In this document: piece after piece, positions 55,576 through 64,000 of the stretch
How positions within the stretch are numbered: the stretch's first letter is position 1
How the letters are laid out: each line of letters begins with the position of its first letter
NCBI RefSeq assembly: GCF_004378355.1
Contig: NZ_SNUB01000018.1
Coordinates: 1 to 64,000 of the forward strand
Direction of reading: 5' to 3'
Length of the DNA stretch: 64,000 nt
Origin: Psychromonas algicola
Lineage (GTDB): Bacteria; Pseudomonadota; Gammaproteobacteria; Enterobacterales; Psychromonadaceae
Translations under genes and position numbers: made by a program
Notes under the pieces: model-generated
What the model was told of the DNA's origin: nothing
Seen by the model: the letters and a program-made list of their open reading frames with translations, nothing else
Database searches by the model: none

Positions 55576-56528
55576 AGTTCTTTTCCTAACACGCGTGCAC
55601 CTTGTTCATCAAGGTGACAAATATGACAAAAACCTTCTTCATTTTGAAGGAAGTTTTCTGTTAACCAGTTTTTCAATAATTCAGCTTGTGATAAATCGTT
55701 CATCACAGCAAATACAGTTGGACCCGATCCTGAAATACCCATCGCTAATGCACCACTTTGTTGTGCAAATAAACGCGCTTCATTAAATCCAGGAATCAAC
55801 TGTGAACGGTACGGCTCTGCAATCACATCCTTCATCATCTCTGCTGCTAAAGCAGGTTGATTACTATGACATGCATGTACAAATGCCCCGAGGCGACGAC
55901 CATAAGTTAACGCATCGGCTAATCTGTATTGTGATGGTAAAATATCACGCGCTGCCGCCGTTGAAATGGTAATACCAGGATAAGCAACGACCCAGTACCA
56001 TTCTTTAAATGAAGGAATTGTTTGGCTAATTTCACCGCCTTCATTAACCATTAATTGCATGCCGCCAAGATAACAAGGTGCGACATTATCGTAATGTACA
56101 CTACCGCTGATTTTCCCTTCCATTTCCCCCATAATGGTGAGCATTGCATGTTCATCTAAAAGATAATCATGCCATGCATTTAAGGCTTCTAATGCCGCTA
56201 CAATAGAGCTCGAACTTGAGCCTAATCCACTGCCTACAGGAAGATTTTTTTCTAGCGTCATTTCAACAGGTAGAATTTCTTTGTTTAGTTTTAAAATAGC
56301 AGCTTGATAAGCTAAGTAACAATCGTAAACAATATTACTTTCAAAATCAGCAGGCAACTTATGTGAATAAGGCCCTGTACACTGTAATGAAAAGCCGTAA
56401 TCACCTTTAGTAATTTTAACGCGGTCACCTAATGGTGAACCATCAATAGGAGTTAATGCCCCACCTAATACGTCAAACCCTACACTCACATTAGCCGTTG
56501 AGGCTGGAGCGTAAACAACAATAGACAT
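55572..56528 (-). CDS. thrB: Homoserine kinase
   Basis: A 318-residue GHMP kinase that phosphorylates homoserine. The ATP-binding [20 protein letters not shown] and [13 protein letters not shown] are the two GHMP motifs. It lies 2 bases after the thrA stop and overlaps thrC by 4 bases, indicating translational coupling. Length agrees with E. coli ThrB. Confidence 0.95.
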   Translation of the reverse strand: MSIVVYAPASTANVSVGFDVLGGALTPIDGSPLGDRVKITKGDYGFSLQCTGPYSHKLPADFESNIVYDCYLAYQAAILKLNKEILPVEMTLEKNLPVGSGLGSSSSSIVAALEALNAWHDYLLDEHAMLTIMGEMEGKISGSVHYDNVAPCYLGGMQLMVNEGGEISQTIPSFKEWYWVVAYPGITISTAAARDILPSQYRLADALTYGRRLGAFVHACHSNQPALAAEMMKDVIAEPYRSQLIPGFNEARLFAQQSGALAMGISGSGPTVFAVMNDLSQAELLKNWLTENFLQNEEGFCHICHLDEQGARVLGKEL

Positions 56529-56530
56529 AC

Positions 56531-58993
56531 TTAAAACTCCTGTTTCCAGTTGAGAGTACGAAGTACGTCAGCAAATACACCTGCTGCTGTCACTTCTGTA
56601 CCAGCACCATATCCACGTAATACTAACGGGATTGGTTGATAATACTGGCTATAAAATGCTAATGCATTCTCGCCATCTTTTACTTTATTTAACGGATCAT
56701 TTGCATCAACCGCCATAATACTACATTTACATTTACCATCTTCAATACTACCGATGTAACGTAACACTTTGCCTTCTTCATCTGCTTTATCTTGTAACTC
56801 TTTAAAATAAGCATCGGCTTGTGGTAAACGTTCCATAAATTCATCTGCAGTGCCTGAGTCATCAAAACCCGGTGGTAAAGCTTGTTCAATTTCAATATCG
56901 TCTAATGACAATTCCATACCTGCTTCACGCGCTAGAATTAATAATTTACGTGCTACATCAGTCCCACTTAAATCATCACGAGGGTCTGGCTCTGTAAAAC
57001 CAATACCACGCGCTTCAGCGGTTACAGCAGAGAAAGACTGCCCTTCATCTAACTTACCAAAGATGAAAGATAATGAACCAGATAAGATACCATTAAACTT
57101 AATTAATTGGTCACCTGCGTTAAATAAGTTTTGTATATTTTCAATAACAGGTAAACCCGCACCAACGTTTGTATCGTAAAGGAATTTACGACGTTTCATT
57201 AATGCAGTTAAACGTAATTGGCGGTAGTAATCCATGCTACTTGTATTCGCTTTTTTATTTGCAGTTACAACATGGAAGCCAGCCCCTAAGAAATCAACAT
57301 AACGAGCAGCAATCGCATCATTACTTGTACAATCTACGATCACAGGATTAATGATATGCGACCCATTCACCAAGTTTTTCATATTAACTAATGAAAGCTC
57401 TTCGGTGGCATCTTTTAATAAATCACGCCAATTATTTAAATCTACACCTTGCGTATCTAATAACATGGCACGACTATTCGCCACACCACAAACACGAATA
57501 GTAATATTACGTTCAGCTAAATAGCTTTGTTGACGATAAATTTGATCAATCAATGCACCACCAACACCACCACAGCCAATGACAAATAAATCGATAAACT
57601 GAGTACTGCTAAAGAAACTATGATGACAAGCCATCACAGCTTCATTGGCTTTTTTCTCTGAAATCACAGCAGAGATAGAACGCTCTGACGATCCTTGTGC
57701 AATCGCAGTAACATTAATAGAAGCATCAGTTAGTGCCGTTAAGAAGCGAGCTGAGATGCCTTTTTCTTTCTTCATTCCATCACCAACTAAAGAAATGATT
57801 GCTTGCTTATCAACAACATCAATTTCTTCAAGCAGGTTGTTTTCAAATTCTAAGCTAAATTCTTCAGTTAATGCCGAAATCGCTTTTTCAGTATCATTTG
57901 AATAAATACAAAAACTTAAACTGTATTCTGAAGATGATTGAGTAATTAGAATAATAGAAACATCAGCACGAGAAACAGTAGAGAAAATACGCCCTGCCAT
58001 ACCCACAATGCCTTTCATGCCAGGACCAGACACGCTTAACATACTCAAACCTTTAAGATCTGAAATGCCTTTAACACGTAACTTTTGATCGCTTTTTTGC
58101 GCACTAATTAATGTGCCTTCAGCTTGTGGGTTATGCGTATTTTTAATTAAACATGGAATTGCGTGCTGTGCGATAGGTGCAATGGTTTTGGGATGTAAAA
58201 CCTTAGCACCAAAGTAAGAAAGTTCCATTGCTTCTGCATAGCTTAACGATGTTAATAATGTTGCATCTTTTACTAAACGAGGATCACAACTATAAACTCC
58301 ATCAACATCAGTCCAAATTTCACAACATTCAGCTTTTAAACAAGCCGCTAACACTGCAGCTGAATAATCAGAACCATTACGTCCTAATACTAATGTTTCA
58401 CCTTCTTCGTTACCTGCTGTAAATCCAGGCATTAAGTAAATCGCATTAGCATTGATAGTTTCTTTAGCAAACAACAAACGTGAAGCTTTAATATCAATTT
58501 GGGCTTCTAGGTAACCACCTTTAAAAGAAATTAATTTCTCTTGCGGTACGATCACTTCAACTTGTTGGCCTTTAGCAAGTAATAACTGCTTCATACAAGC
58601 AACGCTTAATACTTCACCTTTACTCAAAATACGCGCTTCAATACTAGGAGGACATTGCCCTAATAAACGCACGCCTTCCAATAATTTGGTCAGTTCAGCA
58701 ATTTCATTTTCAAAGGTATTACGCAATAGATCATCAGCTAATTCAGCGTAGGTTTCTTTTAAGCCTTTAATTAACTCTGCAAAAATGGTTTGAATAGCCA
58801 CTAGATGTTCGTCAGCAGATAGACCTTGACTGGTTTTTTCCACAACGGCTACTAAGTTATTGGTCACACCTGATGGTGCAGACAAAACTAAAGCGATTTG
58901 AGATTGTTGTTGATTGTTAATAACAATATCAGCAACCTGATTGAAACGTTGAGCATTTGCTAATGAAGTGCCGCCAAACTTAAGTACGCGCAT
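56531..58993 (-). CDS. thrA: Bifunctional aspartokinase I / homoserine dehydrogenase I
   Basis: An 820-residue enzyme, the same length as E. coli ThrA. The aspartokinase domain begins [23 protein letters not shown]-type regulatory domains (about residues 315-460) follow, and the homoserine dehydrogenase domain has [17 protein letters not shown] and [13 protein letters not shown]. It catalyses the first and third steps from aspartate to threonine and is probably threonine-inhibited. The frame is open upstream to 59032, but GGGAGG precedes the ATG at 58993. Expression is probably controlled by the two upstream hairpins. Confidence 0.95.
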   Translation of the reverse strand: MRVLKFGGTSLANAQRFNQVADIVINNQQQSQIALVLSAPSGVTNNLVAVVEKTSQGLSADEHLVAIQTIFAELIKGLKETYAELADDLLRNTFENEIAELTKLLEGVRLLGQCPPSIEARILSKGEVLSVACMKQLLLAKGQQVEVIVPQEKLISFKGGYLEAQIDIKASRLLFAKETINANAIYLMPGFTAGNEEGETLVLGRNGSDYSAAVLAACLKAECCEIWTDVDGVYSCDPRLVKDATLLTSLSYAEAMELSYFGAKVLHPKTIAPIAQHAIPCLIKNTHNPQAEGTLISAQKSDQKLRVKGISDLKGLSMLSVSGPGMKGIVGMAGRIFSTVSRADVSIILITQSSSEYSLSFCIYSNDTEKAISALTEEFSLEFENNLLEEIDVVDKQAIISLVGDGMKKEKGISARFLTALTDASINVTAIAQGSSERSISAVISEKKANEAVMACHHSFFSSTQFIDLFVIGCGGVGGALIDQIYRQQSYLAERNITIRVCGVANSRAMLLDTQGVDLNNWRDLLKDATEELSLVNMKNLVNGSHIINPVIVDCTSNDAIAARYVDFLGAGFHVVTANKKANTSSMDYYRQLRLTALMKRRKFLYDTNVGAGLPVIENIQNLFNAGDQLIKFNGILSGSLSFIFGKLDEGQSFSAVTAEARGIGFTEPDPRDDLSGTDVARKLLILAREAGMELSLDDIEIEQALPPGFDDSGTADEFMERLPQADAYFKELQDKADEEGKVLRYIGSIEDGKCKCSIMAVDANDPLNKVKDGENALAFYSQYYQPIPLVLRGYGAGTEVTAAGVFADVLRTLNWKQEF

Positions 58994-59017
58994 CGTACCT
59001 CCCTGCTGTAATACGAA

Positions 59018-59189
59018 AAAACCCGCCTTCAATAGCGGGTTTTATGAATAGATGGATTTTGCTTTTTAAACATAGCAAAAAAAGCTGCGAACTAAGCGCA
59101 GCTTTTTTCAATTTAACCTTAAAGTACAATACAAGATCCATGGTGGTGATAATTTCGTTGTTTAATTAGATGAATATGCCTTTATTATA
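59018..59189 (-). promoter_or_regulatory. thrA leader with promoter and two tandem terminator hairpins
   Basis: On the minus strand a perfect -10 (TATAAT, complement of 59184-59189) precedes a leader of about 190 bases. A strong terminator (arms AAAAAAGCTGCG and CGCAGCTTTTTT, 59078-59108) and a second one (AAAACCCGC and GCGGGTTTT, 59018-59043) follow before thrA. The plan recalls thr operon attenuation, but no Thr/Ile-rich leader peptide with a start codon is visible; only ATTATCACCACC could encode Ile-Ile-Thr-Thr. Confidence 0.55.
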
Positions 59190-59538
59190 TCAAAGCTTAT
59201 TGCGTACTGAAACAAGCAAGCGAGCACACTTGCAATTAAAAAGCATAACAAATAGCAAAAAGTGAACTTTCCTATGACCTCTGAGATTGATAAATATCAA
59301 ACACAAGTGGTAAAACTGTAATTAAACTACATAATAAGTTGTTATCTATATGTTAAGTAATTACACTTTGCACCATAAAAACCATTACATTTTACAAACT
59401 ATATTCGCCTTATCTCTCACCCTGTGAAGTATTTGTTTGAATAATCGGTCAATACAAAAAGACCGACAACTGGTTTTACTTGGTTTTGTGATATGTCATA
59501 AAACAGGAAAAGAATTATCAATTCTATAGGAGTCATTC
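59190..59538. other. Intergenic region between thrA and arcA
   Basis: This AT-rich region must contain the arcA promoter(s), but I cannot single one out. No ORF or repeat copy is seen. Confidence 0.45.
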
Positions 59539-60258
59539 ATGTCTAGCGCTAATATTTTAGTTGTTGAAGATGAGTTAGTAACACGTAGTACATTAAAAAG
59601 TGTTTTTGAAGCAGAAGGTTACCAAGTTTTCGAAGCAAATGATGGTACTGAAATGCATCAAGTATTAAATGAAAACGAAATTCATTTAATCATTATGGAT
59701 ATTAATCTACCAGGTAAGAATGGTTTATTGTTAGCACGTGAAATACGTGAGCATAAAAACATCGCATTAATCTTCTTAACGGGTCGCGACAATGAAGTCG
59801 ATAAGATTTTAGGATTGGAAATTGGTGCGGATGACTACATCACTAAACCATTTAATCCACGTGAATTAACTATCAGAGCACGTAATTTACTATTACGTAC
59901 CATGCAAGATGCTTTATATTTCGAAGAAGTTCGTCAGAAAGTTGAACATTATAAATTCAGTGGCTGGACATTAGAGATTGATAGCCGCTCTTTAATCAGT
60001 CCAAATGGTGATGTATTTAAACTACCACGTAGTGAGTTCCGCGCCATCTTACATTTCATTGAAAATCCAGGGAAAATACAAACCCGTGCAGATTTATTAA
60101 TGAAAATGACAGGACGTGAATTAAAAGCACATGATCGTACTGTTGATGTCACTATTCGTCGTATTCGTAAGCATTTTGAAAGTGTACCAGAATCAGCTGA
60201 AATCATTGCAACGATTCATGGTGAAGGTTACCGTTTCTGTGGTGAACTAGAATCTTAA
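59539..60258 (+). CDS. arcA: Response regulator ArcA
   Basis: A 239-residue OmpR-family regulator of the anaerobic redox response. The receiver has the acidic pocket VVEDE (residues 8-12), the phosphorylated Asp54 in IIMDINLPG and [32 protein letters not shown] winged helix (from about residue 135) ends with [15 protein letters not shown] and [15 protein letters not shown] precedes the ATG. Its sensor gene arcB is convergent and adjacent, sharing one terminator, which is not the arrangement in E. coli. Confidence 0.95.
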   Translation: MSSANILVVEDELVTRSTLKSVFEAEGYQVFEANDGTEMHQVLNENEIHLIIMDINLPGKNGLLLAREIREHKNIALIFLTGRDNEVDKILGLEIGADDYITKPFNPRELTIRARNLLLRTMQDALYFEEVRQKVEHYKFSGWTLEIDSRSLISPNGDVFKLPRSEFRAILHFIENPGKIQTRADLLMKMTGRELKAHDRTVDVTIRRIRKHFESVPESAEIIATIHGEGYRFCGELES

Positions 60259-60289
60259 TCCCTGTTTAGCAATTTAAATGTAAAATTGA

Positions 60290-60314
60290 AAAAGGCCAAC
60301 ATTGTTGGCCTTTT
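60290..60314. terminator. Bidirectional terminator between arcA and arcB
   Basis: Arms AAAAGGCCAAC and GTTGGCCTTTT with a 3-base loop, with a T run on one side and an A run on the other. It serves both convergent genes. Confidence 0.88.
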
Positions 60315-60327
60315 TTGTATTTATCAA

Positions 60328-62586
60328 TTAATTAGCTTGATTTGCATTTGCAACAATCCACTTCTTCAGTTTCTTTATATCCTTTAAATACAAACTCTTA
60401 ATTAGTTCATGCCAATCATCGATGTTATCCCACCAAGCCGGTAAATCGGGAGATTGCATTTTTTGCGCTAGTTTTTGAATGCGTAGTAATCCGACGGAAG
60501 CCGCAGCTCCTTTAATTTTATGCGATTTACTCACAATCCCTTTTTGATTTTTCGCCACCATATGACTATCCAATATCGCCAAGTATTCTGGCATCAAGTT
60601 TTCAAATAACTTGAGGTTATCTAACATCACCGACATGGGTAAGAATTCCATTAATTCCTTCAACATTTCTTCATTAAACAATGCAGTTTCAGGATCAACA
60701 AATTCATCAACTTCGACATTTACATCATTGTTAACAACTTGTAAATTTTCGGAGAAGTGCCTTTCGAGCATGTTATTAAATAACGACAAATTGAGCGGTT
60801 TACTAATAGCATCGTCAATACCTTTATCAAGGAATTTTTGTGGATCAGAAAATACATTCGCCGTTAATGCCACGATAGGAGGCAAATGCTCATGGACTTC
60901 ACGTAAACGTCGAGTCACTTCATACCCATCCATATCTGGTAACTGAATATCCATCAAAATTAATTGGTAATCGGTAGCAGCTACTTTATCAATAGCTTGC
61001 TGACCATCCATTGCGACATCAACGTTATGCCCTTGTTTTTCGAGCAAGGCTCGCGCAACAACCACATTTAATTCGATATCTTCAACTAGCAATATAGAGA
61101 GCACTGGCGCATCAAAGTCACTACTTTCAGATTCTGCCGGTAAGCAGCGCACAGGAAGATGTAACTGAAATGAACTGCCCTTATCTAATTCACTTGTCAC
61201 AATAAAATGACCACTCATTGCTTTTACAATGCGATTGGATACCGCCAATCCAATCCCTGTTCCCGTCGCATGTCGATTACCTTCAACCTGATAATACATT
61301 GCAAATATCTTTTCTAATTTATCTTGAGGTATACCAATACCGGTATCTTCAATTTCAAAGCATAACCAAGTTTGATTATCTTCAATGTAACTAGAGCAGT
61401 AAATCCCCACTTGCCCTTCTTTTGTAAACTTAACGGCATTGGTAATTAAATTCCATAAAACCTGTCGTAAACGGGTATCGTCAGATTCTATAAAAGCAGG
61501 TAATTCATTTTTTTGTTTAAAGATTAATTGCAGCTTCTTTTGCTCTGTTTGAATATAAGCCAAACTTTGTAAATCATTCATAAAGTCTTGCGTATTGATT
61601 CTATCTTTCACCAAGTTTAAACGACGTCTGTCTAATTTATCTAGATCCACAATATCGTTAAAAATATTACCTAAAGTGATTGCACTCATATGAATGGTTT
61701 TAAGATATTGAGTTTGTTCTTTATTAAAATTCTCATCCAATAACATACGGCTTAATCCAACAATCCCATTAAGTGGTGTTCTCAATTCATGGCTAATTGT
61801 TGAAATAAAAGTCGTTTTATCGCGGCTCGCTTTTTCTAAAAATTCTTGATGTTTTTTACGTTCAGTAATGTCACGACCAAAACTGATCAAACCTATACAT
61901 TCTTCTTCACTATTAAATAAAGGCAAAGCACGCACTTCAAAATAAGCCATACGCCCATTAGGATATTGCAACCAACATTCATGAATTTGTTCTTGATGAG
62001 TTTTAATGACATGTTCATGGCGAGATAACACTTCCAATGCATAGTTTTCAGAATAAAGATCCTGTGGAGACAGTCCCACCAATTCAGCTTCTGTTTTACC
62101 AGATAAAGCTTCCATTTCTTTATTACAACTAACAAAGCGCCCTTCTAAATCACGATGGAAAATCAAATCCGGAGAGGTATCTAAAAAGGAGCGTAATAAG
62201 CTAGCGCCTTGTCCTAATTGATGTTGTGTTTTCTGATGTTCTATAATTTCTTTTTCTAATAAATCTGTTTTTGCTTTATCGTCTTTAGAGATATTTTCTA
62301 ATTTTTTAACTATCGATCCCAATCGTTGCCGTGCATTATCTAAATCGTCCACAACAACTGTTAAAAAGTAAACTGCCCAAGGGGTTATCAAAACACCTAA
62401 TACCGCTGATCGAAAAAGGTCCGCTTTATCTAAAGGTTCTGAAAAGGCTTCAGCAATAATCACCTGCAAACAAGCATCGAAGAATATAACTGCAAAAGCT
62501 AATAGCAAACTGAACTTTATCGGACCAAGGCGTTTTAACAAAGCCACATAATAATGCACCCAAGTTTTTAAATTAAATAGACTCAC
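60328..62586 (-). CDS. arcB: Hybrid sensor kinase ArcB
   Basis: A 752-residue inner-membrane sensor that phosphorylates ArcA. Two membrane segments (about 24-44 and 57-79) flank a very short periplasmic loop, followed by a coiled coil, a PAS domain (130-245), the phosphorylated His266 in SHELRTPLNG, the ATPase domain (N-box WNLITNAVKF, GTGIGLAVS), a receiver with Asp546 and an HPt domain with His689. Offsets relative to E. coli ArcB are constant at 26 in the first half. The redox Cys180 equivalent, C154, is present, but the Cys241 position is Tyr215. Confidence 0.94.
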   Translation of the reverse strand: MSLFNLKTWVHYYVALLKRLGPIKFSLLLAFAVIFFDACLQVIIAEAFSEPLDKADLFRSAVLGVLITPWAVYFLTVVVDDLDNARQRLGSIVKKLENISKDDKAKTDLLEKEIIEHQKTQHQLGQGASLLRSFLDTSPDLIFHRDLEGRFVSCNKEMEALSGKTEAELVGLSPQDLYSENYALEVLSRHEHVIKTHQEQIHECWLQYPNGRMAYFEVRALPLFNSEEECIGLISFGRDITERKKHQEFLEKASRDKTTFISTISHELRTPLNGIVGLSRMLLDENFNKEQTQYLKTIHMSAITLGNIFNDIVDLDKLDRRRLNLVKDRINTQDFMNDLQSLAYIQTEQKKLQLIFKQKNELPAFIESDDTRLRQVLWNLITNAVKFTKEGQVGIYCSSYIEDNQTWLCFEIEDTGIGIPQDKLEKIFAMYYQVEGNRHATGTGIGLAVSNRIVKAMSGHFIVTSELDKGSSFQLHLPVRCLPAESESSDFDAPVLSILLVEDIELNVVVARALLEKQGHNVDVAMDGQQAIDKVAATDYQLILMDIQLPDMDGYEVTRRLREVHEHLPPIVALTANVFSDPQKFLDKGIDDAISKPLNLSLFNNMLERHFSENLQVVNNDVNVEVDEFVDPETALFNEEMLKELMEFLPMSVMLDNLKLFENLMPEYLAILDSHMVAKNQKGIVSKSHKIKGAAASVGLLRIQKLAQKMQSPDLPAWWDNIDDWHELIKSLYLKDIKKLKKWIVANANQAN

Positions 62587-62860
62587 ATAACCTCACAATA
62601 CGGATTCAACATTCCAGCAACAAATATAATGATTCACATTGTACCTACTTTTATTTATTAGTTTTGCATAATCAATCCTTTTCATGATCAAGATGAAATA
62701 ATCTTTTATTAACCACTATTTTTTCAAGAATAGAAGTAAATTATCAATCAGTTAGTTAAAACCTTTGTATTTCATGGTTTTTAATTAGGTAGAACAGGTC
62801 TATAATCCGCGCCTAATTTAAAATTATTTAATCATAAGCATGTTGAAGGGAGCCTTATTC

Positions 62861-63781
62861 ATGGCAATGCCAGATATCGCAAATAGTGCACAAGCTCAAA
62901 CCGAAGGGACACTGGACCGCGTAGGAATGAGTAATATTGAATTACCATTGATGGTACAAACAGATAACTGCCCAGCTCAACAAGTTAGCGCAAATGTAGA
63001 AGTGTTTGTTAATCTTGGCGATCCAAAAGCAAAAGGGATCCATATGTCTCGTTTGTATTTGCAACTGGACGAGCTTTCAACAGAGTCTGAATTAACGCTA
63101 GAGACATTAAAAACCTTATTAAAAGGATTTATTGAAAGCCATAGCGATTTGAGTTCTGAAGCTTTTGTTAAAGTTGCTTTTGATTACAACCTACGTCGTA
63201 AATCATTAATCAGTGAAAAACGCGGATGGAAAGCTTATCCAGTAGTCATCATTGGCCGTTTAATTGATGGCGAGTTAGATTTTGAACTAAAGGTAGATGT
63301 ACCTTATTCTTCAACGTGTCCTTGTTCAGCCGCTTTAGCCCGTCAACTGATTCAAGAAGCTTTTAGTAAGCAATATGAGCAACAAACAACAGTAGCAAAA
63401 GATGAAATAGTGAATTGGTTAGGCTCTACACAAGGTATCGTGGCAACGCCACACAGCCAACGTAGCGTTGCAGAAATTAAAGTTAGACTAGCGGACTCAG
63501 CGGAAAACTTTCCAATTATCGCATTAATTGATTTAGTTGAAGCAACATTAAAAACGCCAGTTCAAGCAGCGGTAAAACGTGAAGATGAACAAGAGTTTGC
63601 GCGTTTAAATGGCCAAAACTTAATGTTCTGTGAAGATTCAGCGCGCCAATTACAATTTGCACTCAATCAACAAGCACAATTTGATGATTTTTGGTTACGT
63701 GTTAATCACTATGAAAGCTTGCATGCACACGATGCAGTATCAATTACAACCAAAGGGGTCAAAGGCGGTTATCAAGCTTAA
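62861..63781 (+). CDS. folE2: GTP cyclohydrolase FolE2 (type IB)
   Basis: A 306-residue enzyme producing 7,8-dihydroneopterin triphosphate from GTP for folate and queuosine pathways, able to use metals other than zinc. The catalytic cysteine region is [14 protein letters not shown] near residue 153, preceded by [31 protein letters not shown] is an N-terminal signature. The frame opens at 62840, but AAGGGAG stands 8 bases before the ATG at 62861. A TATAAT lies at 62801-62806 with a poor -35. No Zur box is convincing. Confidence 0.93.
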   Translation: MAMPDIANSAQAQTEGTLDRVGMSNIELPLMVQTDNCPAQQVSANVEVFVNLGDPKAKGIHMSRLYLQLDELSTESELTLETLKTLLKGFIESHSDLSSEAFVKVAFDYNLRRKSLISEKRGWKAYPVVIIGRLIDGELDFELKVDVPYSSTCPCSAALARQLIQEAFSKQYEQQTTVAKDEIVNWLGSTQGIVATPHSQRSVAEIKVRLADSAENFPIIALIDLVEATLKTPVQAAVKREDEQEFARLNGQNLMFCEDSARQLQFALNQQAQFDDFWLRVNHYESLHAHDAVSITTKGVKGGYQA

Positions 63782-63809
63782 TTATTCGCTTAATAACAAC
63801 CTCTTAATA

Positions 63810-63847
63810 AAAAGCCCTTAATCAATTCAAACTGATTAAGGGCTTTT
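63810..63847. terminator. Bidirectional terminator after folE2
   Basis: Arms AAAAGCCCTTAATCA and TGATTAAGGGCTTTT form a 15-bp stem with an 8-base loop. It lies between folE2 and a convergent RluA-family gene and serves both. Confidence 0.88.
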
Positions 63848-63868
63848 TATTATCAACACTTTACTGAA

Positions 63869-64000
63869 TTATTGACCGTCCACAGGCTCAACAAAAGGCA
63901 CATCTGTTTTAAACACAATTTGCTTTTTAGTATAAGGATGCTGAATTGAGATCTCGCTTGCATGAAGTAATAAACGGGAAGACATGATTAAAACATTTTC
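63869..64000 (-). CDS. C-terminal end of an RluA-family pseudouridine synthase (partial)
   Basis: The frame enters from the right edge and stops at TAA 63869-63871, giving 43 residues: SSRLLLHASEISIQHPYTKK followed by QIVFKTDVPFVEPVDG. The pattern R-L-x-L-H-A ... H-P-x-T ... F is characteristic of the C-terminal strand region of RluA-type synthases (RluA, RluC, RluD, TruC). The catalytic domain lies outside the window, so the member is not determined. Convergent with folE2. Confidence 0.65.
   Translation of the reverse strand, partial: ENVLIMSSRLLLHASEISIQHPYTKKQIVFKTDVPFVEPVDGQ

Noticed and set aside
59109-59160. A thrL leader peptide upstream of thrA
   Set aside because: The Ile-Ile-Thr-Thr codons are preceded by an in-frame stop and no start codon, so I report the hairpins but not a peptide gene.
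62700-62860. Zur-type operator upstream of folE2
   Set aside because: FolE2 is often zinc-regulated, but no palindrome resembling a Zur box is present; only a TATAAT is seen.

Overview
This 64 kb window is AT-rich chromosomal DNA of a gammaproteobacterium. The gene set (ArcA/ArcB, HexR next to glk and pyruvate kinase, a PomA/PomB-type sodium-driven motor stator, xseB-ispA-dxs facing rluF-thiL-pgpA, thrABC, RlmKL-Uup, CueR/CopA) suggests a marine member of the Psychromonas/Vibrio/Shewanella group, with Psychromonas or a close relative as best guess. That assignment is inferred from gene content, not from a marker-gene comparison.

Layout. 0-10 kb: tail of a probable transposase, an orphan pstS with a candidate Pho box, uup, a small glutaredoxin-like gene, rlmKL, udk, a VanZ-like gene, cbpA and a DAACS symporter. 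10-14 kb: a gene-poor accessory stretch with decayed ORFs, hypothetical secreted proteins and lipoproteins, a monothiol DsbA-like protein and a probable pseudogene. 14-24 kb: a GST/quinone-reductase pair, a RecQ-family helicase, a MarR/MFS efflux pair with clear operators, a small redox operon, a lipoprotein and a small secreted cysteine protein. 24-28 kb: tRNA-Ser, then glk divergent from hexR-pyk with two HexR-like operators. 28-36 kb: a GGDEF protein, a MarC protein, dinB, a copper module (copA, cueR and a His/Cys-tailed neighbour) and a DUF3010 gene. 36-42 kb: leuC-leuD plus an unusual IPMS-like gene with no leuB, then rnd and an AmpG-like permease. 42-52 kb: pomAB, xseB-ispA-dxs, an orphan solute-binding protein, pgpA, thiL, rluF. 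52-64 kb: a zinc-ribbon protein, tRNA-Leu, tRNA-Ala, tesB, thrCBA (read leftward as thrA-thrB-thrC) behind tandem terminator hairpins, convergent arcA/arcB, folE2 and the end of an RluA-family gene.

The most interesting structure not explained by genes is a family of short palindromic elements with ATACCAAT ends. There are three copies of exactly 162 bp, a 224 bp form with an extra hairpin module, a decayed copy and a 71 bp internally deleted copy. Two 162 bp copies 36 kb apart differ at only three positions, and one supplies the last codons and stop codon of the solute-binding protein gene. They look like MITEs. I see no CRISPR array, prophage or clear new defence system; most of the window is ordinary chromosomal backbone.
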